Shown: positions 25,125-34,800 of the stretch, piece after piece
Layout of the letters: each line of letters begins with the position of its first letter
Position numbering within the stretch: the stretch's first letter is position 1
Assembly (NCBI RefSeq): GCF_003002065.1
Contig: NZ_PVZG01000017.1
Coordinates: forward strand, 1-64,000
Direction: 5' to 3'
Source of the DNA: Pseudosporangium ferrugineum
GTDB lineage: Bacteria; Actinomycetota; Actinomycetes; Mycobacteriales; Micromonosporaceae
Length of the DNA stretch: 64,000 nucleotides
The notes under the pieces: generated by a model
What the model saw: the letters and a program-made list of their open reading frames with translations, nothing else
What the model was told of the DNA's origin: nothing
The model's database searches: none
Translations under genes and position numbers: made by a program

Positions 25125-26285
25125 ATGAGGACCTCGCTGGGCATCGCCGTCGCCGGATTCGGCTGGATGGGTCGCGTCCACACCCAGTCCTACCTGCGGG
25201 TGTCGCACCACTTCCCGGATCTTCCCGTACGCCCGCGGCTGCGCGCCGTCGCCGACGAGGTCCCCGGGCGCGCGGAGGAGGCCGCCGACCGGTACGGCTT
25301 CGCGACCGCCACCCGGGACTGGCGCGACCTGCTCGCCGACCCGGCCGTCGAGGCGGTCAGCATCGGCGCGCCGAACTTCCTGCACCGCGAGATGGGCGTC
25401 GCGTTCGCGCGCGCCGGCAAGCACATCTGGATCGAGAAGCCGGTCGGCCTCACGTCGGCGGACGCGCGGGCGGTTGCCGACGCGGTCCGGGCGGCGGGCG
25501 TGCGGGGCACCGTGGGCTTCAACTACCGCAACGCCCCGGCCGTGGCCGCCGCCCGCGACCTCATCGCCGCCGGCGAGCTCGGCGCGGTCACGCACGCCCG
25601 CTTCCGCCTGTTCAGCGATTACGCGGCCCACCCGGACGGCGCGCTGAGCTGGCGTTTCGAGCGGGCGCGTGGCGGCAGCGGGGTGCTCGGCGACCTGGCC
25701 GCCCACGGCGTCGACCTGGTACGCCACCTGCTCGGCGAGATCGGCGCGCTGGTGGCGGACACGGCGGTGTTCGTGCCGGAGCGGCCCCGGCCCAGCGGGG
25801 CGACCGCCGGGCACATGCGGGCCGCCGGCGGGGAGCGCGGAGCCGTGGAGAACGAGGATTACGTGTCCGCCCAGCTCCGGCTGACGTCCGGGGCGCGGGT
25901 CGTGCTGGAGGCCAGCCGGGTGGCGGTCGGCGACCAGAACAACTACGGCTTCGAGGTGCACGGCACGCGCGGTGCGGTCGCCTGGGACTTCCGGCGGATG
26001 GGCGAGCTCGCGGTCAGCTCCGGCGGGGATTATCAGGACCAGCCCACGCGTACGGTCCACGTCGGACCCGGCCACGGCGAGTACGCCGCCTTCCAACCCG
26101 GTGCCGGCATCGCGATGAGCTACGACGATCTGAAGGTGATCGAGGCGGCGCACTTCCTGCGGTCGATCGCGGAGGGCAGGCCGTACGGCGCGACCCTCGA
26201 CGACGCGGTCCGCAGCGCGGAGGCCCTGGACGCGATGGCCGCGTCGGCCGAGTCCGGGTCCTGGGTGACCCTGGCTACCCGCTGA
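25125..26285 (+). CDS. Gfo/Idh/MocA-family NAD(P)-dependent oxidoreductase
   Basis: 386 residues. The N-terminal Rossmann fold carries AVAGFGWMGRVHTQSY, the conserved EKPVG (about residues 104-108) holds the catalytic Lys, and the C-terminal alpha/beta domain begins near GFNYRNAPAVAAARDLI. The family oxidises sugars or inositols at a ring carbon. The gene lies alone between a terminator and a convergent TetR gene (11-bp overlap at the 3' ends), so the substrate cannot be inferred from partners. Confidence 0.9.
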   Translation: MRTSLGIAVAGFGWMGRVHTQSYLRVSHHFPDLPVRPRLRAVADEVPGRAEEAADRYGFATATRDWRDLLADPAVEAVSIGAPNFLHREMGVAFARAGKHIWIEKPVGLTSADARAVADAVRAAGVRGTVGFNYRNAPAVAAARDLIAAGELGAVTHARFRLFSDYAAHPDGALSWRFERARGGSGVLGDLAAHGVDLVRHLLGEIGALVADTAVFVPERPRPSGATAGHMRAAGGERGAVENEDYVSAQLRLTSGARVVLEASRVAVGDQNNYGFEVHGTRGAVAWDFRRMGELAVSSGGDYQDQPTRTVHVGPGHGEYAAFQPGAGIAMSYDDLKVIEAAHFLRSIAEGRPYGATLDDAVRSAEALDAMAASAESGSWVTLATR

Positions 26286-26949
26286 GCCGGTCCAGCCACT
26301 CCCTGAGCAGGGCTTTCTCCCCAGCGGAGAGCGCGTCGAGGCGGGGGAGGGCGGCCCGGAGGGCGACGACCGGACCGACGACGCCGTCCGCACCGGCGGG
26401 CGCGTCCGTGGTCACCGCGGCGATGATCGACTCACGGGCCAGCCGGGAGAGCTCCGGGTCGCGCCGCTCCGGCGGGAGGCCGATCAGCTCGAACGTGATG
26501 CCCGCTCCGGCCGAGTGGATCAGGTGCGCGGCGCGCTCCTCGCTGACCCGCAGGCGGCCCGCCTCGGCGATGCGGCGCACCTGGCCGGCGAGGATGTCCG
26601 CCGCGGCGCGGGCCGCGGGGGACTCGGCGCCCGGCTGCGGCTCCCCGTAGATGAGCGCGTAGTACGCCGGGTTCTCCAGCCCGAACCCGACGTGCAGGTC
26701 CCAGCCGCGGCGCAGGTCGTCGACCGGGTCGTCGGTCTTCGCCATGCTGCTCTTGTCGCGCAGGTACGCCTCGAACCCGTGGCTCGCCACGGCGTCGAGC
26801 AGCCCCTGCTTGTCCCCGAACAGCCGGTAGATGGCCGGTGCCTGGACGCCCGCCGCGGTGCACACCGCCCGCGTCGACACCGCCTCCCGGCCGCCCGCGG
26901 TGAGCAGCGTGGCGGCGGCTTCGATGATCCGCTCCCGGGTTCCCGTCAT
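26275..26949 (-). CDS. TetR-family regulator
   Basis: 224 residues. The N-terminal HTH (residues about 3-50: TRERIIEAAATLLTAGG, TRAVCTAAGVQAPAIYRLFGDK) is followed by a helical ligand-binding domain. I chose the ATG at 26949 (MTGTRERI) behind AGGGA; the start at 26979 adds ten hydrophobic residues that are not typical. It is divergent from the SDR gene, with inverted repeats between them, so it likely represses that gene and itself. Confidence 0.92.
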   Translation of the reverse strand: MTGTRERIIEAAATLLTAGGREAVSTRAVCTAAGVQAPAIYRLFGDKQGLLDAVASHGFEAYLRDKSSMAKTDDPVDDLRRGWDLHVGFGLENPAYYALIYGEPQPGAESPAARAAADILAGQVRRIAEAGRLRVSEERAAHLIHSAGAGITFELIGLPPERRDPELSRLARESIIAAVTTDAPAGADGVVGPVVALRAALPRLDALSAGEKALLREWLDRLSG

Positions 26950-26983
26950 TCCCTGCACGGTAACGACGATAACACTCACCCAT

Positions 26984-27031
26984 TAGCGGCTTGACGTTAG
27001 CGCCGCTACCGTGGCAACGTTAGCGACGTTG
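26984..27031. promoter_or_regulatory. TetR-type operators between TetR and SDR genes
   Basis: Two inverted repeats occupy the divergent promoter: TAGCGGC/GCCGCTA with an 11-nt spacer (26984-27008), and CAACGT-TAGCG-ACGTTG, a 17-nt near-palindrome (27015-27031). GTTAGCG occurs at 26996 and 27019. The second site is 23 bp before the SDR start. Confidence 0.6.
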
Positions 27032-27053
27032 GCAATCAGTGAGGAGATGAACC

Positions 27054-27788
27054 ATGACCGAGAACCAGCGCGTCGCGATCGTCACCGGCGGCTCCCGCGG
27101 CATCGGCCGGGCCGTCGCCGAGCGCCTGGCCGCCGACGGCCAGGCCGTGGTGGTGGGCTACGCGGGCAACCAGGCGGAGGCCGAGGCGGCCGTCGAGACC
27201 ATCGGGAAGGCGGGCGGCCGGGCCGTCGCGGTCCGGGCCGACGTCGCCGAGCCGGCCGCGGTCGGCGCCCTCTTCGACACGGCCGAGCAGCGGTACGGCG
27301 GGGTCGACGTGGTCGTCAACGCGGCCGGGATCATGATCCTGTCCCCGCTCGCCGAGCTCGACCTGGACGCCCTCGACCGGATGCACCGCACCAACATCCG
27401 CGGCACCTTCGTGGTGGCCCGGGAGGCGGCCGGGCGGGTCCGGGCCGGCGGCGCGATCATCAACTTCTCCACCTCGGTCACCCGCCTGCACCTGCCGGCC
27501 TATTCGGCGTACGCGGCGAGCAAGGCGGCGGTGGAGGCGATCAGCCCGATCCTCGCCAAGGAGCTCCGCGGCCGGGACATCACCGTCAACGCGGTGGCTC
27601 CCGGGCCCACGGCGACCGCGCTCTTCCTCGACGGCAAGAGCGACCAGCAGATCCAGCAGATCGCCGGGCAGAACCCGATGCAGCGCCTCGGCCGGCCCGA
27701 GGACATCGCCGAGGTGGTGTCCACCCTGGCCGGCCCGGCCCGCTGGATCAACGGCCAGACCGTCTACGTCAACGGCGGCGCCGCCTGA
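27054..27788 (+). CDS. SDR-family oxidoreductase
   Basis: 244-residue classical short-chain dehydrogenase. The cofactor motif is TGGSRGIGRA (residues about 11-20), followed by the NAAG-type NAAGIM and the catalytic Ser in INFSTS. YSAYAASK holds the Tyr/Lys pair. An Arg just before the glycine-rich turn and the RADVAE acidic site leave NADP or NAD preference open. The start follows GAGGAG. It is regulated, by inference, by the divergent TetR protein. Confidence 0.93.
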   Translation: MTENQRVAIVTGGSRGIGRAVAERLAADGQAVVVGYAGNQAEAEAAVETIGKAGGRAVAVRADVAEPAAVGALFDTAEQRYGGVDVVVNAAGIMILSPLAELDLDALDRMHRTNIRGTFVVAREAAGRVRAGGAIINFSTSVTRLHLPAYSAYAASKAAVEAISPILAKELRGRDITVNAVAPGPTATALFLDGKSDQQIQQIAGQNPMQRLGRPEDIAEVVSTLAGPARWINGQTVYVNGGAA

Positions 27789-27803
27789 CGGGTCCCGCCC
27801 CGG

Positions 27804-28700
27804 TCACGCGGAGGCGCGGGCGATGATCGCCTCCGCGTAGTGCGCGCACTGCGCGGGGAACAGCGGGAAGAACTTCACCGGCGCCACCATCTCCACCTCG
27901 AGCAGGAGCAGGCCGGACGGCGACGCCGGGTCGATGATGAAGTCGAGGCGTACGGACAGCGGCTCGTTGGAGAGCAGGTTGCGCAGCTCGTGGTAGCTCT
28001 GGCGGATCACGCGTTCCTGCTGCGCGGTGAGCCCGGGATACGGCTGCGGGTCCGGGTGGAACGCCCGGGCCTGGTCGCCGGGGCGCAGGATGGCCGCCTT
28101 CGTCACGGCGTGCGAGATGGCCCCGTCCAGGGTGACGACGCCGAGCTCCCGGTGCGTGTCGATCGCCGTCACGTACGGCTGGACGATCGCCGTGCCGAGC
28201 TCACGCAGGTACGCGGCCAGCGCCGGCACCTGCTCCACGGTGAACTCCCGGGCGCCGAGGGTGCCGCCGGCCGCGATCGGCTTCGCCACGACCGTGGGCC
28301 GGGCGGCGTCCACCGTCCGGAAGAGGTCACGGAGCGCGTCCGGGTCGGGCCGCTCGACCAGCGTGGTCGGCACGATGGGCACGCCCGCGTCGCCGAGCCG
28401 GGAGAGGTAGCGCTTGTTCGAGCCCAGCGCGATCGCGTCGAGCGGGTTCAGCAGCCGGGTGCCGTCGAGCTCGCGGGCCCACAGCCACTCGTCGAAGGCG
28501 GAGAGGTCGTCCCACATGCTCCACGGCGACTGGAGCACCACGGCGTCGTAGCCGGCCCACTCCACCCGCTCGCCGCCGTCCCAGTTGACGATCTCCGGGG
28601 TGGCGCCGCGGTCCCGCAGCTCCCGGGCCACCAGCGGGCTGTCGGCGTCCCGCCAGAGCGGGTCGGGGAAGCCGCGCGAGGTGACCAGGGCGATCCGCAT
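27804..28700 (-). CDS. ATP-grasp carboxylate-amine ligase-like protein
   Basis: 298 residues. An N-terminal pre-ATP-grasp domain (MRIALVTSRGFPDPLWRDAD, VLQSPWSMWDDL) precedes the ATP-grasp fold with VVAKPIAAGGTLGAREF (nucleotide Lys and Gly loop), VQPYV and the Mg-binding SVRLDF...LLLLEVEMV. It is related to RimK/DcsG-type ligases that join a carboxylate to an amine or thiol. It starts 5 bp after the stop of the repeat-protein gene, so they are cotranscribed. The substrate is unknown. Confidence 0.85.
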   Translation of the reverse strand: MRIALVTSRGFPDPLWRDADSPLVARELRDRGATPEIVNWDGGERVEWAGYDAVVLQSPWSMWDDLSAFDEWLWARELDGTRLLNPLDAIALGSNKRYLSRLGDAGVPIVPTTLVERPDPDALRDLFRTVDAARPTVVAKPIAAGGTLGAREFTVEQVPALAAYLRELGTAIVQPYVTAIDTHRELGVVTLDGAISHAVTKAAILRPGDQARAFHPDPQPYPGLTAQQERVIRQSYHELRNLLSNEPLSVRLDFIIDPASPSGLLLLEVEMVAPVKFFPLFPAQCAHYAEAIIARASA

Positions 28701-28705
28701 GGTGC

Positions 28706-29953
28706 TCAGCGTGCCCCGGCGATCCGGGGCCGCCCGGCGGTCGGCTGGGCCCAGGACGGCAGCTCGCGCCGCCCGGACCGGCCCGTCCGCACCTCCTGCG
28801 TCACCACCGGCTGGGTGGTCTCGACGGCGGCCGGCAGCGGCACGACCTGGGTGGCGTCGGCCTCGGCGGCCATCGCCCCGGCCGGCACGACCTGCGTGAC
28901 CTCGTCCTGGCCCGGCACCCGCTGGGCGGGCACCCGCGTCTTCACCACCTGGGTCGCGTCCGCCTGGGCCCGCACGACCTGGGTCGCGTCCGCCTGGGTC
29001 CGCACCACCTGGGTCGCGTCCGCCTCGCGGGCGACGCCGAGCACCGGCTGCGTGGTGGCCGTCTCGATCGCGCCCGCCGGGACCGGCTGGGTGACCGCCG
29101 AGCCGTCGTCGCCGATGCCGAGCCCGGCGAGCCCGGCGGCGTCGCCCGCCTCTGCGGCCACCGTCGCGATCGGGACCGCACTCAGCACGACCTTGTCCCG
29201 GATGGCCCGGTCGAGGATCTCCCGCGCCGCTTCCGGCAGCGCCTGCCGGGCCGCGTCCGCGAGCGCCTGGGCGGCGGTGACCTCGGTGCGCAGCGTCCGG
29301 ATGGCGGCGGTCGCCACGTCGGCGGCCTTCCAGGCGGCGTCCTCGGCGTCCAGCGCCTTCTGGTACGCCGCGAAGCGGTGGCTGACCGCGGCCCGGGCCA
29401 GCACGAGCTCCTGCTCCACCGGGTGCAGCTCCGGGTCCCAGCCGTTGCGGTGGGTCAGCGCGTCCAGCAGCTGATCGTCGGAGAGGTCGCCGCGGCGGTG
29501 GGCGGCCTGCGCGGCCCGGCGCAGCGCCTGAGCCCGGTCGTCCCGCTCGTCGGCCGGGGACTCGCTCCCGGGGGTCGCGTACGCGGCGGCGCGCCGGGCG
29601 CGTTCCAGGGCGGCGTCCGCGTCCTGCCACGCCTGCCAGGCCTGCTCCACGGCGGCCTGCGCCTGCTGGCACTCCTCCCGGCGGCGCTCCGCGGTGGCGG
29701 CGGCGCCCCGGGCGGCCACGGCGATCTCCTCCGCGTACCGGACGGTCTCCTGCGCCTCCGCGGCCCGGCCCAGCATGTCGGCGCGCTTCTGCGCGGCCGA
29801 GTCGGCGAGCCAGGCGCTGATCTGCCGCGGGCGGCGTACGCCGTTCGGCAGGGCGAGGCCGCCGAGCGCGACGACGGCCAGCACGATGAGTCCGAGCCAG
29901 ATGACGGCCACCCGGCCGCTGTTGCCGACGAGGAGATCGAACGCGAATTCCAT
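28706..29953 (-). CDS. Membrane-anchored coiled-coil protein with ADATQVV repeats
   Basis: 415 residues of no recognised family. One transmembrane helix near the N-terminus (VAVIWLGLIVLAVVALGGLAL) is followed by an Ala/Glu/Arg-rich coiled coil (about residues 40-270). A disordered tail then contains at least four ADATQVV motifs plus related TQPV/TQVV blocks, and the C-terminus is PSWAQPTAGRPRIAGAR. Thr-Gln repeats of this kind could be kinase or FHA-type docking sites (inference). I chose the ATG at 29953 (MEFAF) with AAGGAA upstream. Confidence 0.7.
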   Translation of the reverse strand: MEFAFDLLVGNSGRVAVIWLGLIVLAVVALGGLALPNGVRRPRQISAWLADSAAQKRADMLGRAAEAQETVRYAEEIAVAARGAAATAERRREECQQAQAAVEQAWQAWQDADAALERARRAAAYATPGSESPADERDDRAQALRRAAQAAHRRGDLSDDQLLDALTHRNGWDPELHPVEQELVLARAAVSHRFAAYQKALDAEDAAWKAADVATAAIRTLRTEVTAAQALADAARQALPEAAREILDRAIRDKVVLSAVPIATVAAEAGDAAGLAGLGIGDDGSAVTQPVPAGAIETATTQPVLGVAREADATQVVRTQADATQVVRAQADATQVVKTRVPAQRVPGQDEVTQVVPAGAMAAEADATQVVPLPAAVETTQPVVTQEVRTGRSGRRELPSWAQPTAGRPRIAGAR

Positions 29954-30034
29954 GTCCTGTTCCTTTTCCACCAACGAGCGCCATTAATCGATCTACCCCG
30001 ATTCGCGGACGCGGACCGGGGGACTGCCGGTCGA

Positions 30035-30412
30035 TCAGGCGGAGGCGGGAGGCGCTCGCGGCCCGGCCGCGGCGCCGCTGAACTGGCTGTTCAGACGGGT
30101 GTTGCGGGCCGGTGCACCGACGGCGGGCGGCACCGCGGCGGGCGGGACGGAAACGGCCGGACCGGCGGTCAGCGGCGCGAGGGAGTAGGACGGTGAGCCG
30201 GGGCCGGCGGCGAGGACCTCAGCGGCCGGCGCGACCGCGGGGGCCGCGACGACGGAGCTGACGGCAGTGACGGAGCTGACGGTGCTGACGGCGGTGACGG
30301 GCGCGGGGGTCGGCTCGCCGGCCGCGGCGACGCCGGCCCCGCCGAGGAGGGCGAGGAAGAGGGACGCGACGAGCGACAAGCGCGTCCGCCGCAGCACACC
30401 CCTCACATCCAC
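30035..30412 (-). CDS. Small exported Ala/Pro/Val-rich protein
   Basis: About 125 residues. A basic start (VLRRTRLSLVASLF) and a hydrophobic segment ending GAGVAAAGEP make a clear signal peptide. The mature part is low complexity (TAVSTVSS, PAVAPAAE, PPAAVPPAVGAPA) with no Cys. The family is not recognised. Start choice is uncertain: GTG codons at 30412 and 30406 are both possible, and a longer frame starts at 30478. Confidence 0.5.
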   Translation of the reverse strand: MDVRGVLRRTRLSLVASLFLALLGGAGVAAAGEPTPAPVTAVSTVSSVTAVSSVVAAPAVAPAAEVLAAGPGSPSYSLAPLTAGPAVSVPPAAVPPAVGAPARNTRLNSQFSGAAAGPRAPPASA

Positions 30413-30490
30413 ACCGGACAACCTATCGAAGAATGCCTGGTCGGCGCACCTCCGGCGGGCGGACCGTGATCGACGCAACGGCGCGCGGGC

Positions 30491-31159
30491 TCACCGGATC
30501 GCGAGCTGGGCCATCCGCCGGATCTCGCTGCCTTGTTCGACCGCCATCTCATTGGCCAGCTCACGGAGCTGCTGGTCGCTGCCGCCGCCGAGCACATCGC
30601 CGGCCATCCGGATCGCGCCCCGGTGATGGGCTGTCATCATCGCGACGAACTTCCGGTCGAACGCGGCGCCGTCGAGCCCGGCCAGGGCCGCCATGTCGGC
30701 GTCGGACTGCATGCCGGGCATGGTGCCGTGATCGTGCCCGGCGCCGGCCGGCAGCCGGCGATCGCGCAGCCAGCCCTGCATCCACCGCATCTCGGGGGCC
30801 TGGGCCGCGCCGATGCGGGCGGCGAGGGCCCGCAGCCGGGCGTCGCCGGCCCGCTCCGGTGCCAGCTTCGCCATCTCGATCGCCTGACCGTGGTGGACGA
30901 TCATCATCTGGACGAACGTCGTGTCGATCGCGTTGTACGTCGGCGCGTCCGGCGGCCTGACCTTGTCGGAGTCCGTGACCACCGCGGGGTCGCCCGGCTT
31001 GCCCGGCAGGACCACCCGCTCGGGCGCCACCGAACCGGCCGAGGGCCGGGGCGCCGCGGCCGACCGGTCGCCGCCCGAGCGCGCGGCGACCGCGGCGCCA
31101 CCCGCGCCCAGCACCACCGCACCCGCGATGACCAGCGTCAATGTCCTCTGCCGACCCAT
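30491..31159 (-). CDS. DUF305 exported/membrane-anchored protein
   Basis: 222 residues. An N-terminal signal anchor (LVIAGAVVLGAGGAAVAA) is followed by a four-helix ferritin-like DUF305 domain with two HHxxAI motifs (MMIVHHGQAIEMAKLA and MMTAHHRGAIRMAGD) and a His/Met-rich loop (GHDHGTMPGMQ). Relatives are linked to copper handling outside the membrane, and the His/Met pattern fits metal binding. It is divergent from the LVIVD protein, with 125 bp between them. Confidence 0.88.
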   Translation of the reverse strand: MGRQRTLTLVIAGAVVLGAGGAAVAARSGGDRSAAAPRPSAGSVAPERVVLPGKPGDPAVVTDSDKVRPPDAPTYNAIDTTFVQMMIVHHGQAIEMAKLAPERAGDARLRALAARIGAAQAPEMRWMQGWLRDRRLPAGAGHDHGTMPGMQSDADMAALAGLDGAAFDRKFVAMMTAHHRGAIRMAGDVLGGGSDQQLRELANEMAVEQGSEIRRMAQLAIR

Positions 31160-31284
31160 CGATTCCTCCCGGCCTGGAGAACGTGGTTCCCCGGTTCACC
31201 TCTGAGCACTATCGTAACGATGGACGTGAATGCGCATCGGCCGTACACCATCCTGATCCCGGTGCGTCAGCCGGAAGGAGCTCC
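31160..31284. promoter_or_regulatory. Divergent promoter region of DUF305 and LVIVD genes
   Basis: 125 bp with no gene. It contains a small perfect inverted repeat, ATCGT-A-ACGAT (31209-31219), and the strong ribosome site GGAAGGAG before 31285. I see no clear -35/-10 pair. Confidence 0.35.
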
Positions 31285-32727
<1,443 letters not shown>

Positions 32728-32737
32728 CGACCTGAGT

Positions 32738-32771
32738 CACAGGTCCGGTCCCTATCGGGGCCGGACCTGTG
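32738..32771 (+). terminator. Hairpin terminator after the LVIVD gene
   Basis: An 11-bp perfect stem (CACAGGTCCGG at 32738-32748 with CCGGACCTGTG at 32761-32771) continues inward with CCC/GGG pairs around a TATC loop. It begins 11 nt past the stop codon. Confidence 0.85.
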
Positions 32772-32793
32772 CGCGTCTGGCAGGGTTCGAGGC

Positions 32794-33378
32794 GTGGAGA
32801 ACCTCTGGCTGCAGAAGATCGCCGAGAACCCCGGCCACTCGAAGTGGTACATCGAGCGCTTCCGGGCGATGGCTGCGAAGGGCGACGACCTCGCCGGCGA
32901 GGCGCGGCTGATCGACGCCATGGTCCCGCGCGGCGCCCGCATCCTGGACGCGGGCTGCGGCACCGGCCGCGTCGGCGCCCACCTCGCCGCCGCCGGCCAC
33001 GACGTCACGGGCGTCGACCTGGACCCGCAGCTGATCGCCGCCGCCCACGAGGACCACCCGGGCCCGCGCTGGCTGGTCGGCGACCTGGCCGAGCTCGACC
33101 TCCCGGAGCGCTTCGACGTGATCGTCTCGGCCGGCAACGTGATGACCTTCGTGGCGCCCTCCACCCGCGTCACGATCCTCCGCCGGCTGCGCGCCCACCT
33201 CGCCGACGGCGGCCGGCTGGTGATCGGCTTCGGCGCCGGCCGCGGCTACGACTTCGCCGACTTCCGCACCGACGCCGCCTCCGCCGGCCTGGCCCCCGCC
33301 CTCCAGCTGGGCACCTGGGACCTGCGCCCATTCACCGAGGACTCGGACTTCCTCGTCGCGGTGCTCACCTGTTCGTAG
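32794..33378 (+). CDS. Class I SAM-dependent methyltransferase
   Basis: 194 residues with SAM motif ILDAGCGTGRVGAHLA (about residue 50), GVDLD at the end of strand 2, and VSAGNVMTF as the post-motif strand. GTG start at 32794. The N-terminus (NPGHSKWYIERFRAMAA) is typical of a common actinobacterial subfamily whose substrate is unknown. It ends in a 14-bp convergent overlap with the M15 peptidase gene. Confidence 0.88.
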   Translation: MENLWLQKIAENPGHSKWYIERFRAMAAKGDDLAGEARLIDAMVPRGARILDAGCGTGRVGAHLAAAGHDVTGVDLDPQLIAAAHEDHPGPRWLVGDLAELDLPERFDVIVSAGNVMTFVAPSTRVTILRRLRAHLADGGRLVIGFGAGRGYDFADFRTDAASAGLAPALQLGTWDLRPFTEDSDFLVAVLTCS

Positions 33379-34183
33379 TGCTGAAGTGCATGTAGTCCTT
33401 CAGCGTGCGCCAGCGTCCGCCCCAGGCGAGGCCGTTGGCGGTGAATGCGCGTACGGCGCCGGTCGCGTGCATCATGCCCCGGCGGTACGGGGTCCGGGCG
33501 AGGAAGCCCGCGCCCGACCGGGGGTCGATGTACGAGCCGCGGATCATCGGGTTCTGCACCGGGTTCACGTCGATGGCGAGCCCGTACGCGTGCTGTGACA
33601 GCGTTTTGCTCCCGGCCACGGCCCGGCAGCTGTAGCCGGAGGTGACGGTGGCCATGTCGGTGATCCACGGCGCGTTGATCGACATCGGGCTCATCCCCAT
33701 GATCCGGAAGCGCATCCGGTAGAGCGTGAGGAACGCGCGCTGCACCCGGCGGGCGATCGTCTCGTGCACCACGATGCTGCCGGTGCGGGCGACGCCGTAG
33801 AAGTCGATGTACGTGACCCACACCTTGCGCAGGTCGGCGGGCAGCACCGGGCACTTCTTGCGCGGATCCCAGTTGACCGCCGCCGGGGTGACCGGCTCCA
33901 CCCGGGATCGCCAGCCGGTGAGCGGTGCCGGCGGCCTGCCCACGTGCAGCACGCCGTCCACGCTGGGCTGGTTGGGCTTCACGATGCCGTTCCAGGCGCG
34001 CAGCTGGGCCGGTCTGACCCCGTACACGGCGGCGATCTTCTTGATCGTCTCGCCCGGCCGCACGACGTGGTAGGGCGGCGTGGACGCGGCCGGTGAGGCC
34101 GGTGCCCGGGGCGAGGCCTGAACCGGAATCCCCGGACAGACAGGCATGATCAGGGCGGCGAGAATTACGACGAACGTCTTCAT
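33365..34183 (-). CDS. LysM-containing M15/VanY-type peptidase, exported
   Basis: 272 residues. The signal peptide (MKTFVVILAALIMPVCPG) precedes a LysM domain (about residues 38-80: YHVVRPGETIKKIAAVYGVRPAQLRAWN) for peptidoglycan binding. The zinc D-Ala-D-Ala carboxypeptidase-like domain carries SQHAYGLAIDVNP (His and Asp ligands) and KDYMHFS (third His). It probably trims or cuts peptide crosslinks in the wall. I chose the ATG at 34183 behind GGTGGGG; a frame extending to 34216 is possible. Confidence 0.9.
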   Translation of the reverse strand: MKTFVVILAALIMPVCPGIPVQASPRAPASPAASTPPYHVVRPGETIKKIAAVYGVRPAQLRAWNGIVKPNQPSVDGVLHVGRPPAPLTGWRSRVEPVTPAAVNWDPRKKCPVLPADLRKVWVTYIDFYGVARTGSIVVHETIARRVQRAFLTLYRMRFRIMGMSPMSINAPWITDMATVTSGYSCRAVAGSKTLSQHAYGLAIDVNPVQNPMIRGSYIDPRSGAGFLARTPYRRGMMHATGAVRAFTANGLAWGGRWRTLKDYMHFSTTNR

Positions 34184-34566
34184 CCCCACCATTACGCCCC
34201 GGCGGAGCATGATCATGGGCGGGAATCGGCAAACCGGGCGGACCGGTTCCGACGTCCCCCGTCGAACGTCGGAGCCGGCCCTGCGACGTGTCCTGCCCGT
34301 ACCCGTGGCGGCGAGGTGCGGGGCCCGGACCCACCGGGCGCGGAGGCGGACCGATCGTCCCGTCCCCGTGCCAAGCCAGAGTGCGGAGCAGGCCGCGGGT
34401 TGGTCAACGGACCACTGTTGCCCGACCGCAAATTTGCGGGATCCGGAAGTTGGGCGGGTGCGGTTTTGCGCAATCGCGCGCCGCGCGCCCGGGGAGCCCT
34501 GGACCGCCGCCGAAGCGCTGTGGTTGCATGCGGCCGTGACTGGTACACCCGAACGGAGCAGCAGCT
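34184..34566. promoter_or_regulatory. Long leader upstream of the LuxR-type gene, with a 14-nt palindrome
   Basis: 383 bp without a convincing gene, between the divergent M15 peptidase and LuxR-type starts. It contains the perfect palindrome CCGCAAATTTGCGG (34426-34439), an AT-rich island in GC-rich DNA 128 bp before the TTG start, and a related half site GCGGTTTTGCGC about 30 bp further on. It is a candidate operator for the downstream regulators. Confidence 0.5.
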
Positions 34567-34800
34567 TTGCCGAAGATCATCCTGTCCGACCGCGAGCGTG
34601 AGCTGGTGGCCCTGCTGGCACAGGGGCACACCGACGTCTCCGCGGCCGAGCAGCTCGGCATCAGCGCGCGGTCCGTGACGAACATTCTGCGCAGCCTGAT
34701 GGACCGGCTGGGCGTCGACAACCGCTTTCAGCTCGGCCTGGCTCTCGGCTTCCTCCGCAAGGCCAACGTTCCGGGTCCGTCCGTGGGAAGCGATGGTTGA
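34567..34800 (+). CDS. Stand-alone LuxR/NarL-type HTH protein
   Basis: 77 residues that are almost only a LuxR_C_like domain (LSDRERELVALLAQGHTDVSAAEQLGISARSVTNILRSLMDRL, with recognition helix near ISARSVTNILR). There is no receiver or sensor domain. It is a close paralogue of the C-terminus of the next protein: the final 18 residues VDNRFQLGLALGFLR and VENRFQLGLALGSLR are nearly the same. TTG start with GGAG upstream. Its stop overlaps the TTG of the next gene (TTGA). It could act as a competitor or heterodimer partner (inference). Confidence 0.8.
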   Translation: MPKIILSDRERELVALLAQGHTDVSAAEQLGISARSVTNILRSLMDRLGVDNRFQLGLALGFLRKANVPGPSVGSDG

